This document shows, one piece after another, positions 1-11,724 of a stretch of 64,000 nt of DNA (positions are counted from its first letter, which is position 1; every line of letters begins with the position of its first letter). The DNA comes from Dryocola sp. LX212. Its GTDB lineage: Bacteria; Pseudomonadota; Gammaproteobacteria; Enterobacterales; Enterobacteriaceae. Under the pieces are notes generated by a model, which was not told where the DNA came from, ran no database searches, and saw only the letters and a program-made list of their open reading frames with translations. The DNA is taken from contig CP167917.1 of the NCBI GenBank assembly GCA_041504365.1, positions 744,001 to 808,000 on the forward strand, written 5' to 3'. Made by a program: the position numbers and the translations under genes.

Positions 1-198
<198 letters not shown>

Positions 199-199
199 T

Positions 200-1036
200 A
201 TGTCACAGGCAGCCCTGAATGCGCGTAACCGCGAGGAAGAACAAGCAGCCAGCAGCAGCCGTCGCAGTAACGGCGGGCGCCTGGCGGGCATAATCTTCTT
301 GAGTGCGGTGCTGTTTACGGTGTTTATCGGCGGCTGGATTGTGGTCGGCTGGATGGAAGATGCTCAGCGTCTGCCGCTCTCTAAGCTGGTTGTCACGGGT
401 GATAGAAACTACACGCGCAACGACGACATTCGCCAGTCTATCCTGGCGCTGGGGCCTCCGGGCACCTTTATGACCCAGGATGTGAATATCATCCAGCAGC
501 AGATCGAACGTTTGCCGTGGATTAAACAGGCGAGCGTAAGAAAGCAGTGGCCGGACGAATTGAAGATTCATCTGGTTGAATTTGTTCCCATCGCGCGCTG
601 GAATGATCAGCATATGATTGACGCCGAAGGTGATTCCTTCAGCGTGCCGGCAGAACGCACAGGAAAGCAGACTTTACCGATGTTATCTGGCCCGGAAGGG
701 AGTGAAGGTGAAGTGTTGCAGGGCTATCGCGCAATGGGCGAAGTGCTGGCAAAGGATAAATTTACGTTGAAAGAAGCGGCAATGACCGCTCGTCGTTCCT
801 GGCAGCTGACGCTGAACAACGGCATCAAACTTAATCTTGGCCGGGGCGATACGATGAAACGCCTGAGTCGCTTTGTAGAATTGTATCCCATTCTGCAACA
901 GCAGGAACAAGCCGATGGCAAGCAGGTAAGCTACGTCGACTTGCGGTATGACTCTGGCGCGGCAGTGGGCTGGCAGCCCGCTCCCGTACAGGACGCTAAT
1001 CCTAATCAGCAACAGAATCAGGCACAGGCAGAATAA
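200..1036 (+). CDS. ftsQ: Cell division protein FtsQ
   Basis: FtsQ is a bitopic inner-membrane protein of the divisome that links FtsB/FtsL to the early division proteins. The 278-residue product has a basic, serine-rich cytoplasmic tail of about 45 residues, one membrane segment near residues 46-68 ([20 protein letters not shown]), then a periplasmic POTRA domain beginning near the [10 protein letters not shown] stretch and a beta domain. I chose the ATG at 200, which follows the ddlB stop directly and gives the family's usual N-terminus MSQAALN. The in-frame ATG at 170 lies inside ddlB. The C-terminus is Gln/Asn-rich. It is followed two bases later by ftsA. Confidence 0.97.
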   Translation: MSQAALNARNREEEQAASSSRRSNGGRLAGIIFLSAVLFTVFIGGWIVVGWMEDAQRLPLSKLVVTGDRNYTRNDDIRQSILALGPPGTFMTQDVNIIQQQIERLPWIKQASVRKQWPDELKIHLVEFVPIARWNDQHMIDAEGDSFSVPAERTGKQTLPMLSGPEGSEGEVLQGYRAMGEVLAKDKFTLKEAAMTARRSWQLTLNNGIKLNLGRGDTMKRLSRFVELYPILQQQEQADGKQVSYVDLRYDSGAAVGWQPAPVQDANPNQQQNQAQAE

Positions 1037-1038
1037 CA

Positions 1039-2295
1039 ATGATCAAGGCGACGGACAGAAAACTGGTAGTAGGACTGGAGATCGGGACCGCGAAGGTCGC
1101 CGCTTTAGTAGGGGAAGTTCTGCCCGACGGTATGGTCAATATTATCGGTGTGGGTAGCTGTCCATCCCGTGGTATGGACAAAGGTGGCGTAAACGATCTT
1201 GAATCGGTCGTAAAATGCGTGCAGCGCGCGATTGACCAGGCAGAACTGATGGCGGACTGCCAGATTTCTTCGGTCTATCTGGCGCTGTCAGGCAAACATA
1301 TCAGCTGTCAGAACGAAATTGGTATGGTGCCTATCTCTGAAGAAGAGGTGACGCAGGAAGACGTTGAAAACGTCGTTCATACCGCAAAATCGGTGCGCGT
1401 TCGTGACGAACATCGCGTTCTGCATGTTATCCCGCAGGAATACGCTATCGATTATCAAGAAGGGATCAAAAATCCGGTAGGGTTATCTGGTGTGCGCATG
1501 CAGGCCAAAGTGCATTTGATCACCTGCCATAACGACATGGCAAAAAACATTGTTAAAGCCGTTGAACGTTGTGGTCTTAAAGTTGACCAACTCATTTTCG
1601 CCGGACTGGCAGCGAGCTATGCCGTATTAACGGAAGACGAACGTGAATTAGGCGTCTGCGTAGTTGATATCGGTGGTGGTACAATGGATATCGCGGTTTA
1701 CACTGGCGGCGCGCTGCGCCATACCAAAGTTATCCCTTATGCAGGAAACGTGGTGACCAGTGATATCGCTTATGCCTTCGGTACACCGCCAAGCGATGCC
1801 GAAGCCATTAAAGTCCGCCACGGTTGTGCGCTGGGGTCGATTGTTGGTAAAGACGAGAACGTTGAGGTGCCAAGCGTGGGTGGGCGCCCCCCTCGCAGCC
1901 TGCAGCGTCAGACGCTTGCTGAAGTCATTGAGCCGCGCTATACCGAGCTGTTAAACCTGGTCAATGAAGAGATATTGCAGTTACAAGAACAGCTTCGCCA
2001 GCAGGGTGTGAAGCACCACCTGGCGGCGGGGATTGTGTTAACCGGCGGCGCGGCACAGATTGAAGGCCTTGCGGCCTGTGCTCAGCGTGTGTTCCATACG
2101 CAGGTGCGTATAGGGCAGCCGTTAAATATTACTGGCCTGACTGATTACGCCCAGGAGTCGTATTACTCGACTGCCGTTGGCTTGCTGCACTACGGGAAGG
2201 AGTCTCATCTCAGTGGTGAAGCAGAAGTGGAAAAACGCACCTCCGTCAGTTCGTGGGTTAAGCGATTCAACAGCTGGCTGAGAAAAGAGTTTTAA
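1039..2295 (+). CDS. ftsA: Cell division protein FtsA
   Basis: FtsA is an actin-like ATPase that tethers FtsZ filaments to the inner membrane and recruits later divisome proteins. The 418-residue product starts with KLVVGLEIGTAKVAALVGEV (phosphate-1 region), has the second nucleotide loop VVDIGGGTMDIAVY near residue 210 and the adenosine loop LTGGAAQIEGL near residue 335. It ends in the amphipathic membrane-targeting helix VKRFNSWLRKEF. It starts two bases after ftsQ and lies 63 bases before ftsZ. Length and motifs match the enterobacterial protein. Confidence 0.98.
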   Translation: MIKATDRKLVVGLEIGTAKVAALVGEVLPDGMVNIIGVGSCPSRGMDKGGVNDLESVVKCVQRAIDQAELMADCQISSVYLALSGKHISCQNEIGMVPISEEEVTQEDVENVVHTAKSVRVRDEHRVLHVIPQEYAIDYQEGIKNPVGLSGVRMQAKVHLITCHNDMAKNIVKAVERCGLKVDQLIFAGLAASYAVLTEDERELGVCVVDIGGGTMDIAVYTGGALRHTKVIPYAGNVVTSDIAYAFGTPPSDAEAIKVRHGCALGSIVGKDENVEVPSVGGRPPRSLQRQTLAEVIEPRYTELLNLVNEEILQLQEQLRQQGVKHHLAAGIVLTGGAAQIEGLAACAQRVFHTQVRIGQPLNITGLTDYAQESYYSTAVGLLHYGKESHLSGEAEVEKRTSVSSWVKRFNSWLRKEF

Positions 2296-2358
2296 ATTTT
2301 ATAAGAGACCGGACAAAATTAGCGGTCTCAGGCGACAGGCACAAAACGGAGAGAAACT

Positions 2359-3516
2359 ATGTTTGAACCTATGGAACTGACCAACGACGCGGTGATTAAA
2401 GTCATCGGCGTCGGTGGCGGCGGCGGTAATGCCGTTGAACACATGGTGCGCGAGCGCATCGAAGGCGTTGAATTCTTCGCAGTCAATACCGATGCTCAGG
2501 CGTTACGTAAGACTGCTGTAGGCCAGACTATCCAGATTGGTAATGCTGTTACCAAAGGTCTGGGCGCTGGAGCCAACCCTGAAGTGGGCCGTACCGCTGC
2601 GGAAGAAGACCGTGATGCGTTACGTGCAGCTCTCGAAGGGGCTGACATGGTATTTATCGCTGCGGGCATGGGCGGTGGTACTGGTACGGGTGCAGCACCT
2701 GTTGTTGCTGAAGTAGCAAAAGATTTGGGTATCCTGACCGTTGCCGTTGTGACCAAGCCTTTCAACTTTGAAGGTAAGAAGCGCATGGCTTTCGCGGAGC
2801 AGGGTATCGCCGAGCTTTCCAAGCATGTGGACTCACTGATCACCATTCCAAACGACAAGCTGCTGAAAGTGCTGGGTCGTGGCATCTCTCTGCTGGATGC
2901 ATTCGGTGCGGCAAACGACGTGCTCAAAGGGGCGGTGCAGGGTATTGCAGAACTGATTACTCGTCCGGGTCTGATGAACGTCGACTTCGCTGACGTGCGT
3001 ACCGTGATGTCCGAAATGGGTTATGCCATGATGGGTTCCGGTGTTGCCAGCGGTGAAGACCGTGCAGAGGAAGCGGCCGAAATGGCTATCTCCAGCCCGC
3101 TGCTGGAAGATATCGACCTGTCTGGCGCGCGCGGCGTGCTGGTTAACATCACCGCTGGCTTCGACCTGCGTCTGGATGAGTTTGAAACCGTGGGTAACAC
3201 TATCCGTGCGTTCGCCTCTGATAACGCTACCGTGGTTATCGGTACCTCTCTGGATCCAGAGATGAACGATGAACTGCGCGTGACCGTTGTTGCTACCGGT
3301 ATTGGCATGGACAAGCGTCCAGAAATTACTCTGGTAACCAACAAGCAGCAGCAGGTTCAGCAACCTGTTATGGATCGCTACCAGCAGCACGGTATGGCGC
3401 CCCTGACTCAGGAGCAAAAACCAGCTGCGAAAGTGGTTAACGACAATACGCCACAGACTGCGAAAGAACCTGATTACTTGGATATTCCAGCATTCCTGCG
3501 TAAGCAAGCTGATTAA
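2359..3516 (+). CDS. ftsZ: Cell division GTPase FtsZ
   Basis: FtsZ is the tubulin-like GTPase that polymerises into the Z ring at midcell. The 385-residue product contains the glycine-rich nucleotide site [10 protein letters not shown] near residue 17, the tubulin signature [10 protein letters not shown] near residue 105, and the T7-loop region [15 protein letters not shown] near residue 207. A variable glutamine-rich linker follows, then the conserved C-terminal peptide [14 protein letters not shown] that binds FtsA and ZipA. A GGAGAG ribosome-binding site precedes the ATG. The spacer before it (2296-2358) contains the inverted repeat GAGACCG...CGGTCTC. Confidence 0.99.
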   Translation: MFEPMELTNDAVIKVIGVGGGGGNAVEHMVRERIEGVEFFAVNTDAQALRKTAVGQTIQIGNAVTKGLGAGANPEVGRTAAEEDRDALRAALEGADMVFIAAGMGGGTGTGAAPVVAEVAKDLGILTVAVVTKPFNFEGKKRMAFAEQGIAELSKHVDSLITIPNDKLLKVLGRGISLLDAFGAANDVLKGAVQGIAELITRPGLMNVDFADVRTVMSEMGYAMMGSGVASGEDRAEEAAEMAISSPLLEDIDLSGARGVLVNITAGFDLRLDEFETVGNTIRAFASDNATVVIGTSLDPEMNDELRVTVVATGIGMDKRPEITLVTNKQQQVQQPVMDRYQQHGMAPLTQEQKPAAKVVNDNTPQTAKEPDYLDIPAFLRKQAD

Positions 3517-3613
3517 GAATAAACCGGAAGTTGGGCATCTCCGCTCTTTGTGCTAAACTGGCCCACCGTTAGTGATATACACTTCGGTTGGATAGTTAAT
3601 TTGGCGAGATTAA

Positions 3614-4534
<921 letters not shown>

Positions 4535-4549
4535 CGCCAACGCTCACGA

Positions 4550-5059
4550 TTACGACTGGTTTTTATTGGTACTCTCTCCGGCCAATGAAGCCAGTCGTTC
4601 TATCGCTGCTCTCAGTTTTTCCGGGCTACGTTTGGCCACCTCTCGTAATGCCTCCGCACTCTGCTCACTTAATTCCCGATTGACCTCAAACTGCCCATTT
4701 GGCATCTGAATGCTGTTTTCTTGTACGGAATCACTGCCAATTGCCGCAAGCGAGGGATTAATCGTGATGTCGATTGACGTCAATGATGGTAATATTTGTG
4801 CGCGTAATGCACTTAGCAGCGTGGATTGTTCATAGCGTAATCGCATCAACCAGCTGGCATTCGCCGTTTCGATAACGAGAACTCCCTGTCGGAAGTTTGC
4901 AATCCGGCACCAGGGATGCAGTTGAGCGGGTAATATGCCTCTCACTGCCTGGTTGAGCCGCAGCAAGGCCGTCGCGCGTTGCTGCACGTTTTGTAAAACG
5001 CTCTGAGCACCGGCCTCGTCGAACAGATTTTCTAAAGATTGCGGGCGACTATCGCGCAT
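4550..5059 (-). CDS. DUF721/DciA-like protein
   Basis: The 169-residue product carries a DUF721 domain of the DciA type near residues 38-105. Its signature is ILPAQLHPWCRIANFRQG followed by a stretch with ASWLMRLRYEQSTLL, which in DciA forms a KH-like fold. DciA loads or stimulates the replicative helicase DnaB in bacteria that lack DnaC. The C-terminal 65 residues are charged and low in complexity. GGAG lies seven bases before the ATG. It points away from secM (22 bases between starts) and converges on lpxC. As I recall, E. coli K-12 lacks a gene in this interval. The domain call is firm; a helicase-loading role in an organism that probably also has DnaC is inference. Confidence 0.8.
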   Translation of the reverse strand: MRDSRPQSLENLFDEAGAQSVLQNVQQRATALLRLNQAVRGILPAQLHPWCRIANFRQGVLVIETANASWLMRLRYEQSTLLSALRAQILPSLTSIDITINPSLAAIGSDSVQENSIQMPNGQFEVNRELSEQSAEALREVAKRSPEKLRAAIERLASLAGESTNKNQS

Positions 5060-5081
5060 ACATTAAGCTCCGGCGGAAAAA

Positions 5082-5585
5082 GTGATTGGTATTCTAAATC
5101 GTTGGCGACAATTTGGCAGACGTTATTTCTGGCCGCATCTCCTGTTGGGGATGGTCGCGGCGAGTTTTGGCATGCCTGCGCTCAGTGGAAACACCGAACA
5201 TGCAACCCCGGCGGAAACCTCTGCCAGCTCGCAGGACTATCTTAACCAGGTCAGCTTCAATAGCCTTGTATTATTGCAGGAAAGCACCCGACGACCGACG
5301 TTTACTGTGGATTACTGGCATCAGCATGCCATTCGCACGGTTATTCGCCACCTTTCTTTTGCCATGGCGCCTCAGGTGCTACAAGTGGAAGAGAGTCTGC
5401 CCCTTCAGGCTCAGCATCTCGCTTTGCTGGATACGCTCAATGCGTTGCTTACCCAGGAAAGCAAGCCACCGGTCATTATCCGCCACATCTCACTCTGGCA
5501 GCGTCCTGCAGTCGCGACATTTATGCCCGCGCTGTGGGTAAGCCAGGTGCAGGGGATCCGTGCCGGTCCCGAACGCCTCAGCTAA
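5082..5585 (+). CDS. secM: Secretion monitor SecM, translation-arrest leader of secA
   Basis: SecM is an exported regulatory peptide whose C-terminal arrest sequence stalls the ribosome when export is slow, unmasking the secA ribosome-binding site on the same mRNA. The 167-residue product starts with GTG and has a long signal sequence ([18 protein letters not shown]). The arrest motif [17 protein letters not shown] lies at residues 147-163. It keeps the Phe, Trp, Gly-Ile-Arg-Ala-Gly-Pro positions of E. coli, but Ile156 of E. coli is Val here. The middle of the protein diverges from E. coli while the ends are conserved. secA begins 66 bases downstream. Confidence 0.96.
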   Translation: MIGILNRWRQFGRRYFWPHLLLGMVAASFGMPALSGNTEHATPAETSASSQDYLNQVSFNSLVLLQESTRRPTFTVDYWHQHAIRTVIRHLSFAMAPQVLQVEESLPLQAQHLALLDTLNALLTQESKPPVIIRHISLWQRPAVATFMPALWVSQVQGIRAGPERLS

Positions 5586-5651
5586 ACAAAATCTCCTTTA
5601 ATTATTACACTATTTGTCGATCTGCTTTGAGCAGGCGTTTGAGAATTTATT

Positions 5652-8357
5652 ATGCTTATCAAAATATTAACTAAAGTCTTTGGTAGTCGGAACGATCGTA
5701 CTTTACGTCGTATGCGTAAAGTTGTGACCATGATCAACGGTCTGGAACCGACCATGGAAAAGCTCACCGACGATGAGCTGAAGGCAAAAACCGTTGAGTT
5801 TCGCGCCCGTCTTGAAAAGGGCGAAGCGCTGGAAACCTTAATTCCTGAGGCCTTTGCCGTTGTGCGTGAAGCAAGTAAGCGTGTGTTCGGTATGCGCCAC
5901 TTCGACGTGCAGATGCTTGGCGGTATGGTGCTGAACGACCGCTGCATCGCGGAAATGCGGACGGGTGAAGGTAAAACTCTGACAGCGACGCTGCCTGCGT
6001 ATCTGAATGCGTTAAGCGGTAAAGGCGTACATGTGATTACCGTGAACGATTATCTTGCTCAGCGAGATGCCGAAAAGAACCGTCCGCTGTTCGAGTTCCT
6101 CGGCCTTAGCGTTGGCATCAACCTACCAGGCATGCCAGCACCGGCGAAGCGTGAAGCCTATGCGGCTGATATCACCTACGGAACCAACAACGAATACGGT
6201 TTTGACTACCTTCGCGACAATATGGCATTTAGTCCGGAAGAGCGCGTGCAGCGCAAACTTCATTACGCGCTGGTGGATGAGGTTGACTCAATCCTTATCG
6301 ATGAGGCCCGTACGCCGCTGATCATCTCCGGCCCGGCCGAAGACAGCTCCGAGCTGTACAAAAAAGTGAATAAAATCATCCCGCACCTGATCCGTCAGGA
6401 AAAAGAAGATTCCGACACCTTCGAAGGTGAAGGCCACTTCTCTGTGGATGAGAAATCTCGTCAGGTTAACCTCACCGAGCGCGGTCTGGTACTGATTGAA
6501 GAGCTGCTGATGAACGAAGGCATGATGGAAGAGGGCGAGTCTTTGTACTCCCCAACTAACATTATGCTGATGCACCATGTCACCGCTGCGCTGCGCGCCC
6601 ACGCGTTGTTCACCCGCGACGTTGACTACATCGTTAAAGATGGCGAAGTCATCATCGTTGATGAGCACACAGGCCGTACTATGCAAGGTCGCCGCTGGTC
6701 TGACGGTCTGCACCAGGCTGTTGAAGCCAAAGAAGGTGTGGATATCCAGAACGAAAACCAGACGCTGGCCTCCATCACCTTCCAGAACTACTTCCGTCTG
6801 TATGAGAAACTGGCTGGTATGACCGGTACCGCGGACACCGAAGCGTTCGAATTCAGCTCGATCTACAAACTTGATACCATCGTGGTGCCAACGAACCGTC
6901 CGATGATCCGTAAGGACATGCCTGACTTGGTCTACATGACCGAGCTGGATAAAATCGGCGCCATCATCGAGGACATCAAAGAGCGGACAACCAACGGCCA
7001 GCCGGTGTTGGTTGGGACCATCTCCATCGAGAAATCCGAAGTGGTTTCCGCTGAGCTGACGAAAGCGGGTATCAAGCACAACGTTCTCAACGCCAAATTC
7101 CACGCCAACGAAGCCGGCATCGTTGCCCAGGCGGGTTACCCGGCGGCAGTGACTATCGCAACTAACATGGCGGGTCGTGGTACGGATATCGTACTGGGCG
7201 GCAGCTGGCAGGAAGAAGTTGCTCAGCTTGAAGATCCAACCCCTGAGCAAATCGCCCAGATCAAAGCCGACTGGCAGATTCGCCACGACGCGGTTCTGGC
7301 ATCCGGTGGCCTGCACATCATTGGTACCGAGCGTCACGAATCCCGCCGTATCGATAACCAGCTTCGCGGCCGTGCTGGTCGTCAGGGGGATGCGGGTTCT
7401 TCTCGTTTCTATCTGTCGATGGAGGACGCCCTGATGCGTATTTTCGCCTCAGATCGCGTTTCCAGCATGATGCGTAAATTGGGTATGAAGCCCGGCGAAG
7501 CGATTGAACACCCATGGGTCACCAAAGCGATTGCTAACGCCCAGCGTAAGGTTGAAAGCCGTAACTTCGATATTCGTAAGCAGCTGCTGGAATACGATGA
7601 CGTGGCAAACGACCAGCGTCGCGCAATTTATTCCCAGCGTAACGAACTGCTGGACGTGAGCGACGTCAGCGAAACCATCAGCAGCATCCGTGAAGATGTG
7701 TTCAAAACCACGATTGATGCACACATCCCGCCGCAGTCGCTGGAAGAAATGTGGGACGTACAGGGTCTGGAAGAGCGTCTGAAAAATGACTTCGACCTCG
7801 ATATGCCAATCAAAGAGTGGCTGGACAAAGAGCCAGAGCTGCATGAAGAGACGCTACGTGAGCGCATTCTGCATAATGCGATAGAAGTTTATCAGCGCAA
7901 AGAGGAAGTAGTCGGCGTCGAGATGATGCGTCACTTTGAGAAAGGTGTCATGCTGCAGACTCTGGATTCCCTGTGGAAAGAGCACCTGGCGGCAATGGAC
8001 TATCTGCGTCAGGGCATCCACCTGCGCGGTTATGCGCAGAAGGATCCGAAGCAGGAATACAAGCGCGAGTCCTTCTCGATGTTTGCTGCAATGCTTGAAT
8101 CGCTGAAGTACGAAGTGATCAGTACGCTGTGTAAAGTCCAGGTTCGCATGCCGGAAGAAGTGGAAGCGATGGAGCAGCAGCGCCGCGAAGAAGCTGAGCG
8201 CCTGGCTCAGATGCAGCAGCTAAGCCACGTTGACTCAGATACACAGGCAGCACAGGAACTGGCAGCGGAAACCGGTGAGCGTAAAGTGGGCCGTAACGAT
8301 CCGTGCCCATGCGGTTCCGGTAAGAAATTTAAACAGTGTCATGGCCGTTTGAGCTAA
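5652..8357 (+). CDS. secA: Preprotein translocase ATPase SecA
   Basis: SecA is the motor that pushes unfolded preproteins through SecYEG. The 901-residue product has the length of the E. coli enzyme. It shows Walker [12 protein letters not shown] near residue 102, the [12 protein letters not shown] box near 209, helicase motifs around [14 protein letters not shown] near 503 and [10 protein letters not shown] near 575. The C-terminal zinc motif is [13 protein letters not shown], which binds SecB and lipid. It is co-transcribed with secM, whose ribosome stalling controls access to its start site. Confidence 0.99.
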   Translation: MLIKILTKVFGSRNDRTLRRMRKVVTMINGLEPTMEKLTDDELKAKTVEFRARLEKGEALETLIPEAFAVVREASKRVFGMRHFDVQMLGGMVLNDRCIAEMRTGEGKTLTATLPAYLNALSGKGVHVITVNDYLAQRDAEKNRPLFEFLGLSVGINLPGMPAPAKREAYAADITYGTNNEYGFDYLRDNMAFSPEERVQRKLHYALVDEVDSILIDEARTPLIISGPAEDSSELYKKVNKIIPHLIRQEKEDSDTFEGEGHFSVDEKSRQVNLTERGLVLIEELLMNEGMMEEGESLYSPTNIMLMHHVTAALRAHALFTRDVDYIVKDGEVIIVDEHTGRTMQGRRWSDGLHQAVEAKEGVDIQNENQTLASITFQNYFRLYEKLAGMTGTADTEAFEFSSIYKLDTIVVPTNRPMIRKDMPDLVYMTELDKIGAIIEDIKERTTNGQPVLVGTISIEKSEVVSAELTKAGIKHNVLNAKFHANEAGIVAQAGYPAAVTIATNMAGRGTDIVLGGSWQEEVAQLEDPTPEQIAQIKADWQIRHDAVLASGGLHIIGTERHESRRIDNQLRGRAGRQGDAGSSRFYLSMEDALMRIFASDRVSSMMRKLGMKPGEAIEHPWVTKAIANAQRKVESRNFDIRKQLLEYDDVANDQRRAIYSQRNELLDVSDVSETISSIREDVFKTTIDAHIPPQSLEEMWDVQGLEERLKNDFDLDMPIKEWLDKEPELHEETLRERILHNAIEVYQRKEEVVGVEMMRHFEKGVMLQTLDSLWKEHLAAMDYLRQGIHLRGYAQKDPKQEYKRESFSMFAAMLESLKYEVISTLCKVQVRMPEEVEAMEQQRREEAERLAQMQQLSHVDSDTQAAQELAAETGERKVGRNDPCPCGSGKKFKQCHGRLS

Positions 8358-8421
8358 GCACGCAGTGTTTGATCGAGGCGCAGCTTGCTGCGCCTTTTTT
8401 ACAGGGATCATCTGAACAAAA

Positions 8422-8811
8422 ATGAAACAGTTGAAAATTGCCGCCGGGATTATTCGCAATCCTCAGGGTGAAGTTTTTATCACGCGACGTCCCGCCGATG
8501 TGCATATGGCGAATAAACTGGAATTCCCGGGTGGAAAAATTGAAGCCGATGAAACGCCCGAGCAGGCGCTGGTCAGGGAGCTGGAAGAGGAAATTGGCAT
8601 CACAGCCACGAGCTTCTCGCACTATGAAACCATTATCTGGGAAAAGGAAGAGCTGAATATCACCCTGTGGTTCTTTATGGTAGACAAATGGCAGGGTGAG
8701 CCCTGGGGCAGAGAAGGCCAGCATGGGCAATGGATTGCGGTGAATAAACTGGTCGCCAGCGAATTCCCTCCCGCCAACGAACCCGTCGTTAAAAAACTTC
8801 AGCAGCCTTAA
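8422..8811 (+). CDS. mutT: 8-oxo-dGTP diphosphatase MutT
   Basis: MutT removes mutagenic 8-oxo-dGTP from the nucleotide pool. The 129-residue protein is exactly the E. coli size and has a complete Nudix box between Gly38 and Ile60 (G-x5-E-x7-RELxEE-x-GI). It follows secA after a hairpin at about 8371-8400. Its last four bases overlap the end of yacG on the opposite strand. Confidence 0.98.
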   Translation: MKQLKIAAGIIRNPQGEVFITRRPADVHMANKLEFPGGKIEADETPEQALVRELEEEIGITATSFSHYETIIWEKEELNITLWFFMVDKWQGEPWGREGQHGQWIAVNKLVASEFPPANEPVVKKLQQP

Positions 8812-9005
8812 GGCTGCTGTTCTTCACTCCAGCCGTCGCTATCGGAAAGGTCGCTGCTGCTGGGGATGCGTTTTTCTTCTGCAGCCCATTCGCCTAAATC
8901 AATCAGCTGGCAGCGCTTGCTGCAGAATGGACGGTAAGGGCTGGTTTCGTTCCAGATCACGGCTCGGCCGCAGCCCGGGCAATTTACAACGGTTTGTTCA
9001 GACAT
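8808..9005 (-). CDS. yacG: DNA gyrase inhibitor YacG
   Basis: YacG is a small zinc protein that binds GyrB and inhibits gyrase in E. coli. The 65-residue product has the four zinc cysteines Cys9, Cys12, Cys28 and Cys32 (VNCPGCG and PFCSKRC) followed by [11 protein letters not shown]. It is the last gene of the leftward coaE-zapD-yacG operon, nine bases after zapD, and its stop codon overlaps that of mutT. Confidence 0.96.
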   Translation of the reverse strand: MSEQTVVNCPGCGRAVIWNETSPYRPFCSKRCQLIDLGEWAAEEKRIPSSSDLSDSDGWSEEQQP

Positions 9006-9014
9006 TACGCCTCC

Positions 9015-9758
9015 TTAACAGCACGCCAGATCAAAATCCAGACGCTCGGGAATAATTCCATGCTCGCTATCCAGCGGCAGAAAACGGATCGCAAAACGGC
9101 TCTTATGGCCTGAGATCTGCGGGTAAACCTGATCCACCAGTTCCATGCGCAATCGCAGCAGATCGGCGTCATCACCGTTGTCCTGGTAGAAGCCACTAAG
9201 GCTGGTCTGTTTACGCAGCGGTGCGGAATTACGAATGATATCAAGCAGTAAGTCCAGCGAGCTCTTAATCGGTTGCAGGCTGTTACGCCAGAGCTCTATT
9301 TGCTCGTCGCGCTTAGCCTGTGGCAGATGCAGCCAGAGATGCAGCGTAGGTAGGTCGAAGCTACAGCAGCCGCCGGGGATGCTGAGACGCTGACGGACAA
9401 GGGCGATAAGGCGGTCTTCACGCAAGTACTGCCCGATGCGCGGCGCTGACATTAACATGCTGCCGCGTTCTTTCAGCTGGCTGCGCATGGAATCTATAAG
9501 CTGCATATCGACGCCCGGTACCTCTGCCCAGTTCAGCAGCTTGCGCTGCTGGCGCTCAAGCTCTTTCAGAATGTCGGTACGGATCTCACCTCGCTCGAAC
9601 ACGTCAAGCAGTTCGCCGATACTGCGGAAAAAATGCAGGGCGCTGGCAGAGTCGGTGATGGGCAAAGCAGTTTCGAACTGCTGGATCAGAAATTCAATGC
9701 GCAGCCAGGTGCGCATTTTTTCATTCAGGGGGTGCTCATAAAGGATCTGAGTGGGCAT
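9015..9758 (-). CDS. zapD: Cell division protein ZapD
   Basis: ZapD bundles FtsZ filaments and stabilises the Z ring by binding the FtsZ C-terminal peptide. The 247-residue product begins with the conserved [20 protein letters not shown] stretch. The N-terminal half is predicted helical and the C-terminal half beta-rich, as in the family. Its first 23 bases overlap the end of coaE, so translation is probably coupled. It is unrelated in position to the dcw cluster but acts on the ftsZ product encoded 6 kb upstream. Confidence 0.96.
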   Translation of the reverse strand: MPTQILYEHPLNEKMRTWLRIEFLIQQFETALPITDSASALHFFRSIGELLDVFERGEIRTDILKELERQQRKLLNWAEVPGVDMQLIDSMRSQLKERGSMLMSAPRIGQYLREDRLIALVRQRLSIPGGCCSFDLPTLHLWLHLPQAKRDEQIELWRNSLQPIKSSLDLLLDIIRNSAPLRKQTSLSGFYQDNGDDADLLRLRMELVDQVYPQISGHKSRFAIRFLPLDSEHGIIPERLDFDLACC

Positions 9759-10377
9759 TATTTTTGTCCAGTTGTGCGGCCTGACTCGCCAGCTTCAGGT
9801 AATGGCGGTGCAAACGGTCAACGTGTACGGCAACCTCATGGGGAGAGCCGTCGTTATTAATCACATCATCGGCAACGGCCAGGCGCTGTTCACGGGTTGC
9901 CTGTGCGGCAATGATCTGCTCGGCATGCTGGCGGCTAACCTTATCGCGGCCTGTGGTTCGCGCGATTTGTATTTCTGGCGATACATCTACCACCAGCACA
10001 CGGTCCGCTTTATGCTGGAGGTGATTTTCGACCAATAGCGGCACCACCCATAGCGCATAGGGCGAACGGGCGTTACGAAGTTCTGTTTGAGTACGCTGGT
10101 GGATAAGCGGATGTAAAAGGGCATTAATCCACTGCTTTTCCTGCGCGTCAGCAAAGATTTTCTCGCGCAGCAGTCGGCGATTAAGTGAGCCGTCCGGCAG
10201 TAATATATCGTGACCAAAATGTGCTGAAATTTCACTCAGCGCAGGCTGCCCAGGTTCAACAACCTGACGGGCGATGACGTCAGCGTCTATTACGGCGATA
10301 CCCAGGTGTGAAAAACTATTGGCGACGGTCGTTTTTCCGCTGCCTATTCCACCTGTTAATGCCACCGTATAAACCAT
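9736..10377 (-). CDS. coaE: Dephospho-CoA kinase CoaE
   Basis: CoaE phosphorylates dephospho-CoA in the last step of coenzyme A synthesis. The 213-residue protein starts with the P-loop [15 protein letters not shown] (residues 6-20) and contains [10 protein letters not shown] and the lid region. It is a few residues longer at the C-terminus than I remember for E. coli (206); the extension is the part that overlaps the zapD start. It is the first gene of coaE-zapD-yacG. Confidence 0.97.
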   Translation of the reverse strand: MVYTVALTGGIGSGKTTVANSFSHLGIAVIDADVIARQVVEPGQPALSEISAHFGHDILLPDGSLNRRLLREKIFADAQEKQWINALLHPLIHQRTQTELRNARSPYALWVVPLLVENHLQHKADRVLVVDVSPEIQIARTTGRDKVSRQHAEQIIAAQATREQRLAVADDVINNDGSPHEVAVHVDRLHRHYLKLASQAAQLDKNNAHSDPL

Positions 10378-10530
10378 ATGTGCAGGACCTTAAATCTATT
10401 TTTAATCAATAAGATATGAAATTTTATGACCGGATAGAGTAAAGCAAAAAAAATGCATGAATGAAAATTCAGACTCCCCAGGCATCCTTTTGCTCTTTCA
10501 CGGGTAAATTTTAACGATTGTAGCGTAAAA

Positions 10531-10550
10531 AAGACTGTTTTCGCAGTCTT
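10531..10550 (-). terminator. Hairpin with leftward T-run upstream of guaC
   Basis: AAGACTG and CAGTCTT form a 7-bp stem with a 6-base loop. Read on the minus strand it is followed by TTTTTT, so it would stop leftward transcripts entering coaE from the guaC side. Alternatively it folds in the guaC 5' leader. The 272-base gap 10378-10649 holds no other feature I can support. Confidence 0.4.
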
Positions 10551-10649
10551 GCGAAGCCATTATTAGTGCGTATGATAGCGTCACTGGAGTTGGCAGTTGT
10601 ACCGCCGATAACGTTCCCGCGTCCATCGCCATTACCAGGAATCCGCAAC

Positions 10650-11693
10650 ATGCGTATTGAAGAAGATTTGAAGTTAGGTTTTAAAGACGTTCTGATTCGC
10701 CCGAAACGTTCCACGTTGAAAAGCCGCTCCGATGTAGAACTTGAGCGCCAGTTTACTTTCAAACATTCCGGTATTGCATGGTCTGGTGTGCCGATTATTG
10801 CGGCAAACATGGATACTGTGGGTACTTTCGGCATGGCGCAAGCGCTGGCCTCCTTCGATATCCTTACTGCTGTACACAAGCACTACTCCGTCGAGCAGTG
10901 GAGCAGCTTCGTTAAATCCGTCCCTGAAAATATTCTGCGCCACGTGATGGTGTCTACCGGGACGTCTGAAGCCGATTTCAATAAAACTAAACAGATTCTG
11001 GCGCTGCATCCTGGCCTTACCTTTATCTGTATCGATGTGGCTAACGGCTACTCTGAGCATTTTACCCAGTTCGTCAGCAAAGCGCGTGAAGCATGGCCAG
11101 ACAAAACCATCTGCGCGGGTAACGTTGTGACAGGCGAGATGTGTGAAGAGCTGATTCTCTCCGGCGCAGATATCGTTAAAGTTGGCATCGGTCCAGGTTC
11201 CGTCTGTACGACGCGCGTGAAAACCGGCGTCGGTTATCCTCAGCTTTCTGCAGTCATTGAGTGTGCGGATGCGGCGCACGGCCTCGGCGGCCAAATCGTC
11301 AGTGACGGTGGTTGTACCGTCCCGGGCGACGTGGCAAAAGCCTTCGGTGGCGGCGCAGATTTCGTGATGCTCGGCGGTATGCTGGCTGGCCACGAAGAAA
11401 GCGGCGGTACCGTGGTTGAGGAGAACGGTGAGAAATTTATGCTGTTCTATGGCATGAGCTCTGAGTCCGCTATGACCCGTCACGTTGGTGGCGTTGCGCA
11501 GTACCGTGCGGCTGAAGGTAAAACTGTTAAGCTGCCGCTGCGTGGCCCAGTTGAAAACACGGCACGTGACATTATGGGCGGCCTGCGTTCAGCCTGTACC
11601 TATGTTGGCGCATCTCGTCTGAAAGAGCTGACTAAACGCACCACCTTTATCCGCGTTGCGGAACAAGAAAACCGCGTATTTAACAGTCTGTAA
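10650..11693 (+). CDS. guaC: GMP reductase GuaC
   Basis: GuaC converts GMP to IMP with NADPH, allowing guanine nucleotides to feed adenine synthesis. The 347-residue product is the E. coli length. It contains the IMPDH-family catalytic loop [20 protein letters not shown] with the catalytic Cys near residue 186 and the phosphate loop around [21 protein letters not shown] chose the ATG at 10650 ([15 protein letters not shown]), preceded by an AGGA site. The in-frame upstream ATG at 10566 would add 28 unconserved residues. Confidence 0.98.
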   Translation: MRIEEDLKLGFKDVLIRPKRSTLKSRSDVELERQFTFKHSGIAWSGVPIIAANMDTVGTFGMAQALASFDILTAVHKHYSVEQWSSFVKSVPENILRHVMVSTGTSEADFNKTKQILALHPGLTFICIDVANGYSEHFTQFVSKAREAWPDKTICAGNVVTGEMCEELILSGADIVKVGIGPGSVCTTRVKTGVGYPQLSAVIECADAAHGLGGQIVSDGGCTVPGDVAKAFGGGADFVMLGGMLAGHEESGGTVVEENGEKFMLFYGMSSESAMTRHVGGVAQYRAAEGKTVKLPLRGPVENTARDIMGGLRSACTYVGASRLKELTKRTTFIRVAEQENRVFNSL

Positions 11694-11700
11694 GTTAAGT

Positions 11701-11724
11701 ATGGCGCAGCGCCCGCTGCGCCAT
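11701..11724. terminator. GC-rich palindrome between convergent guaC and hofC
   Basis: ATGGCGCAGCG and its reverse complement form a near-perfect hairpin just after the guaC stop and touching the hofC stop. It has no clear T-run, but its place between convergent ends suggests it serves as a terminator for both. Confidence 0.55.
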
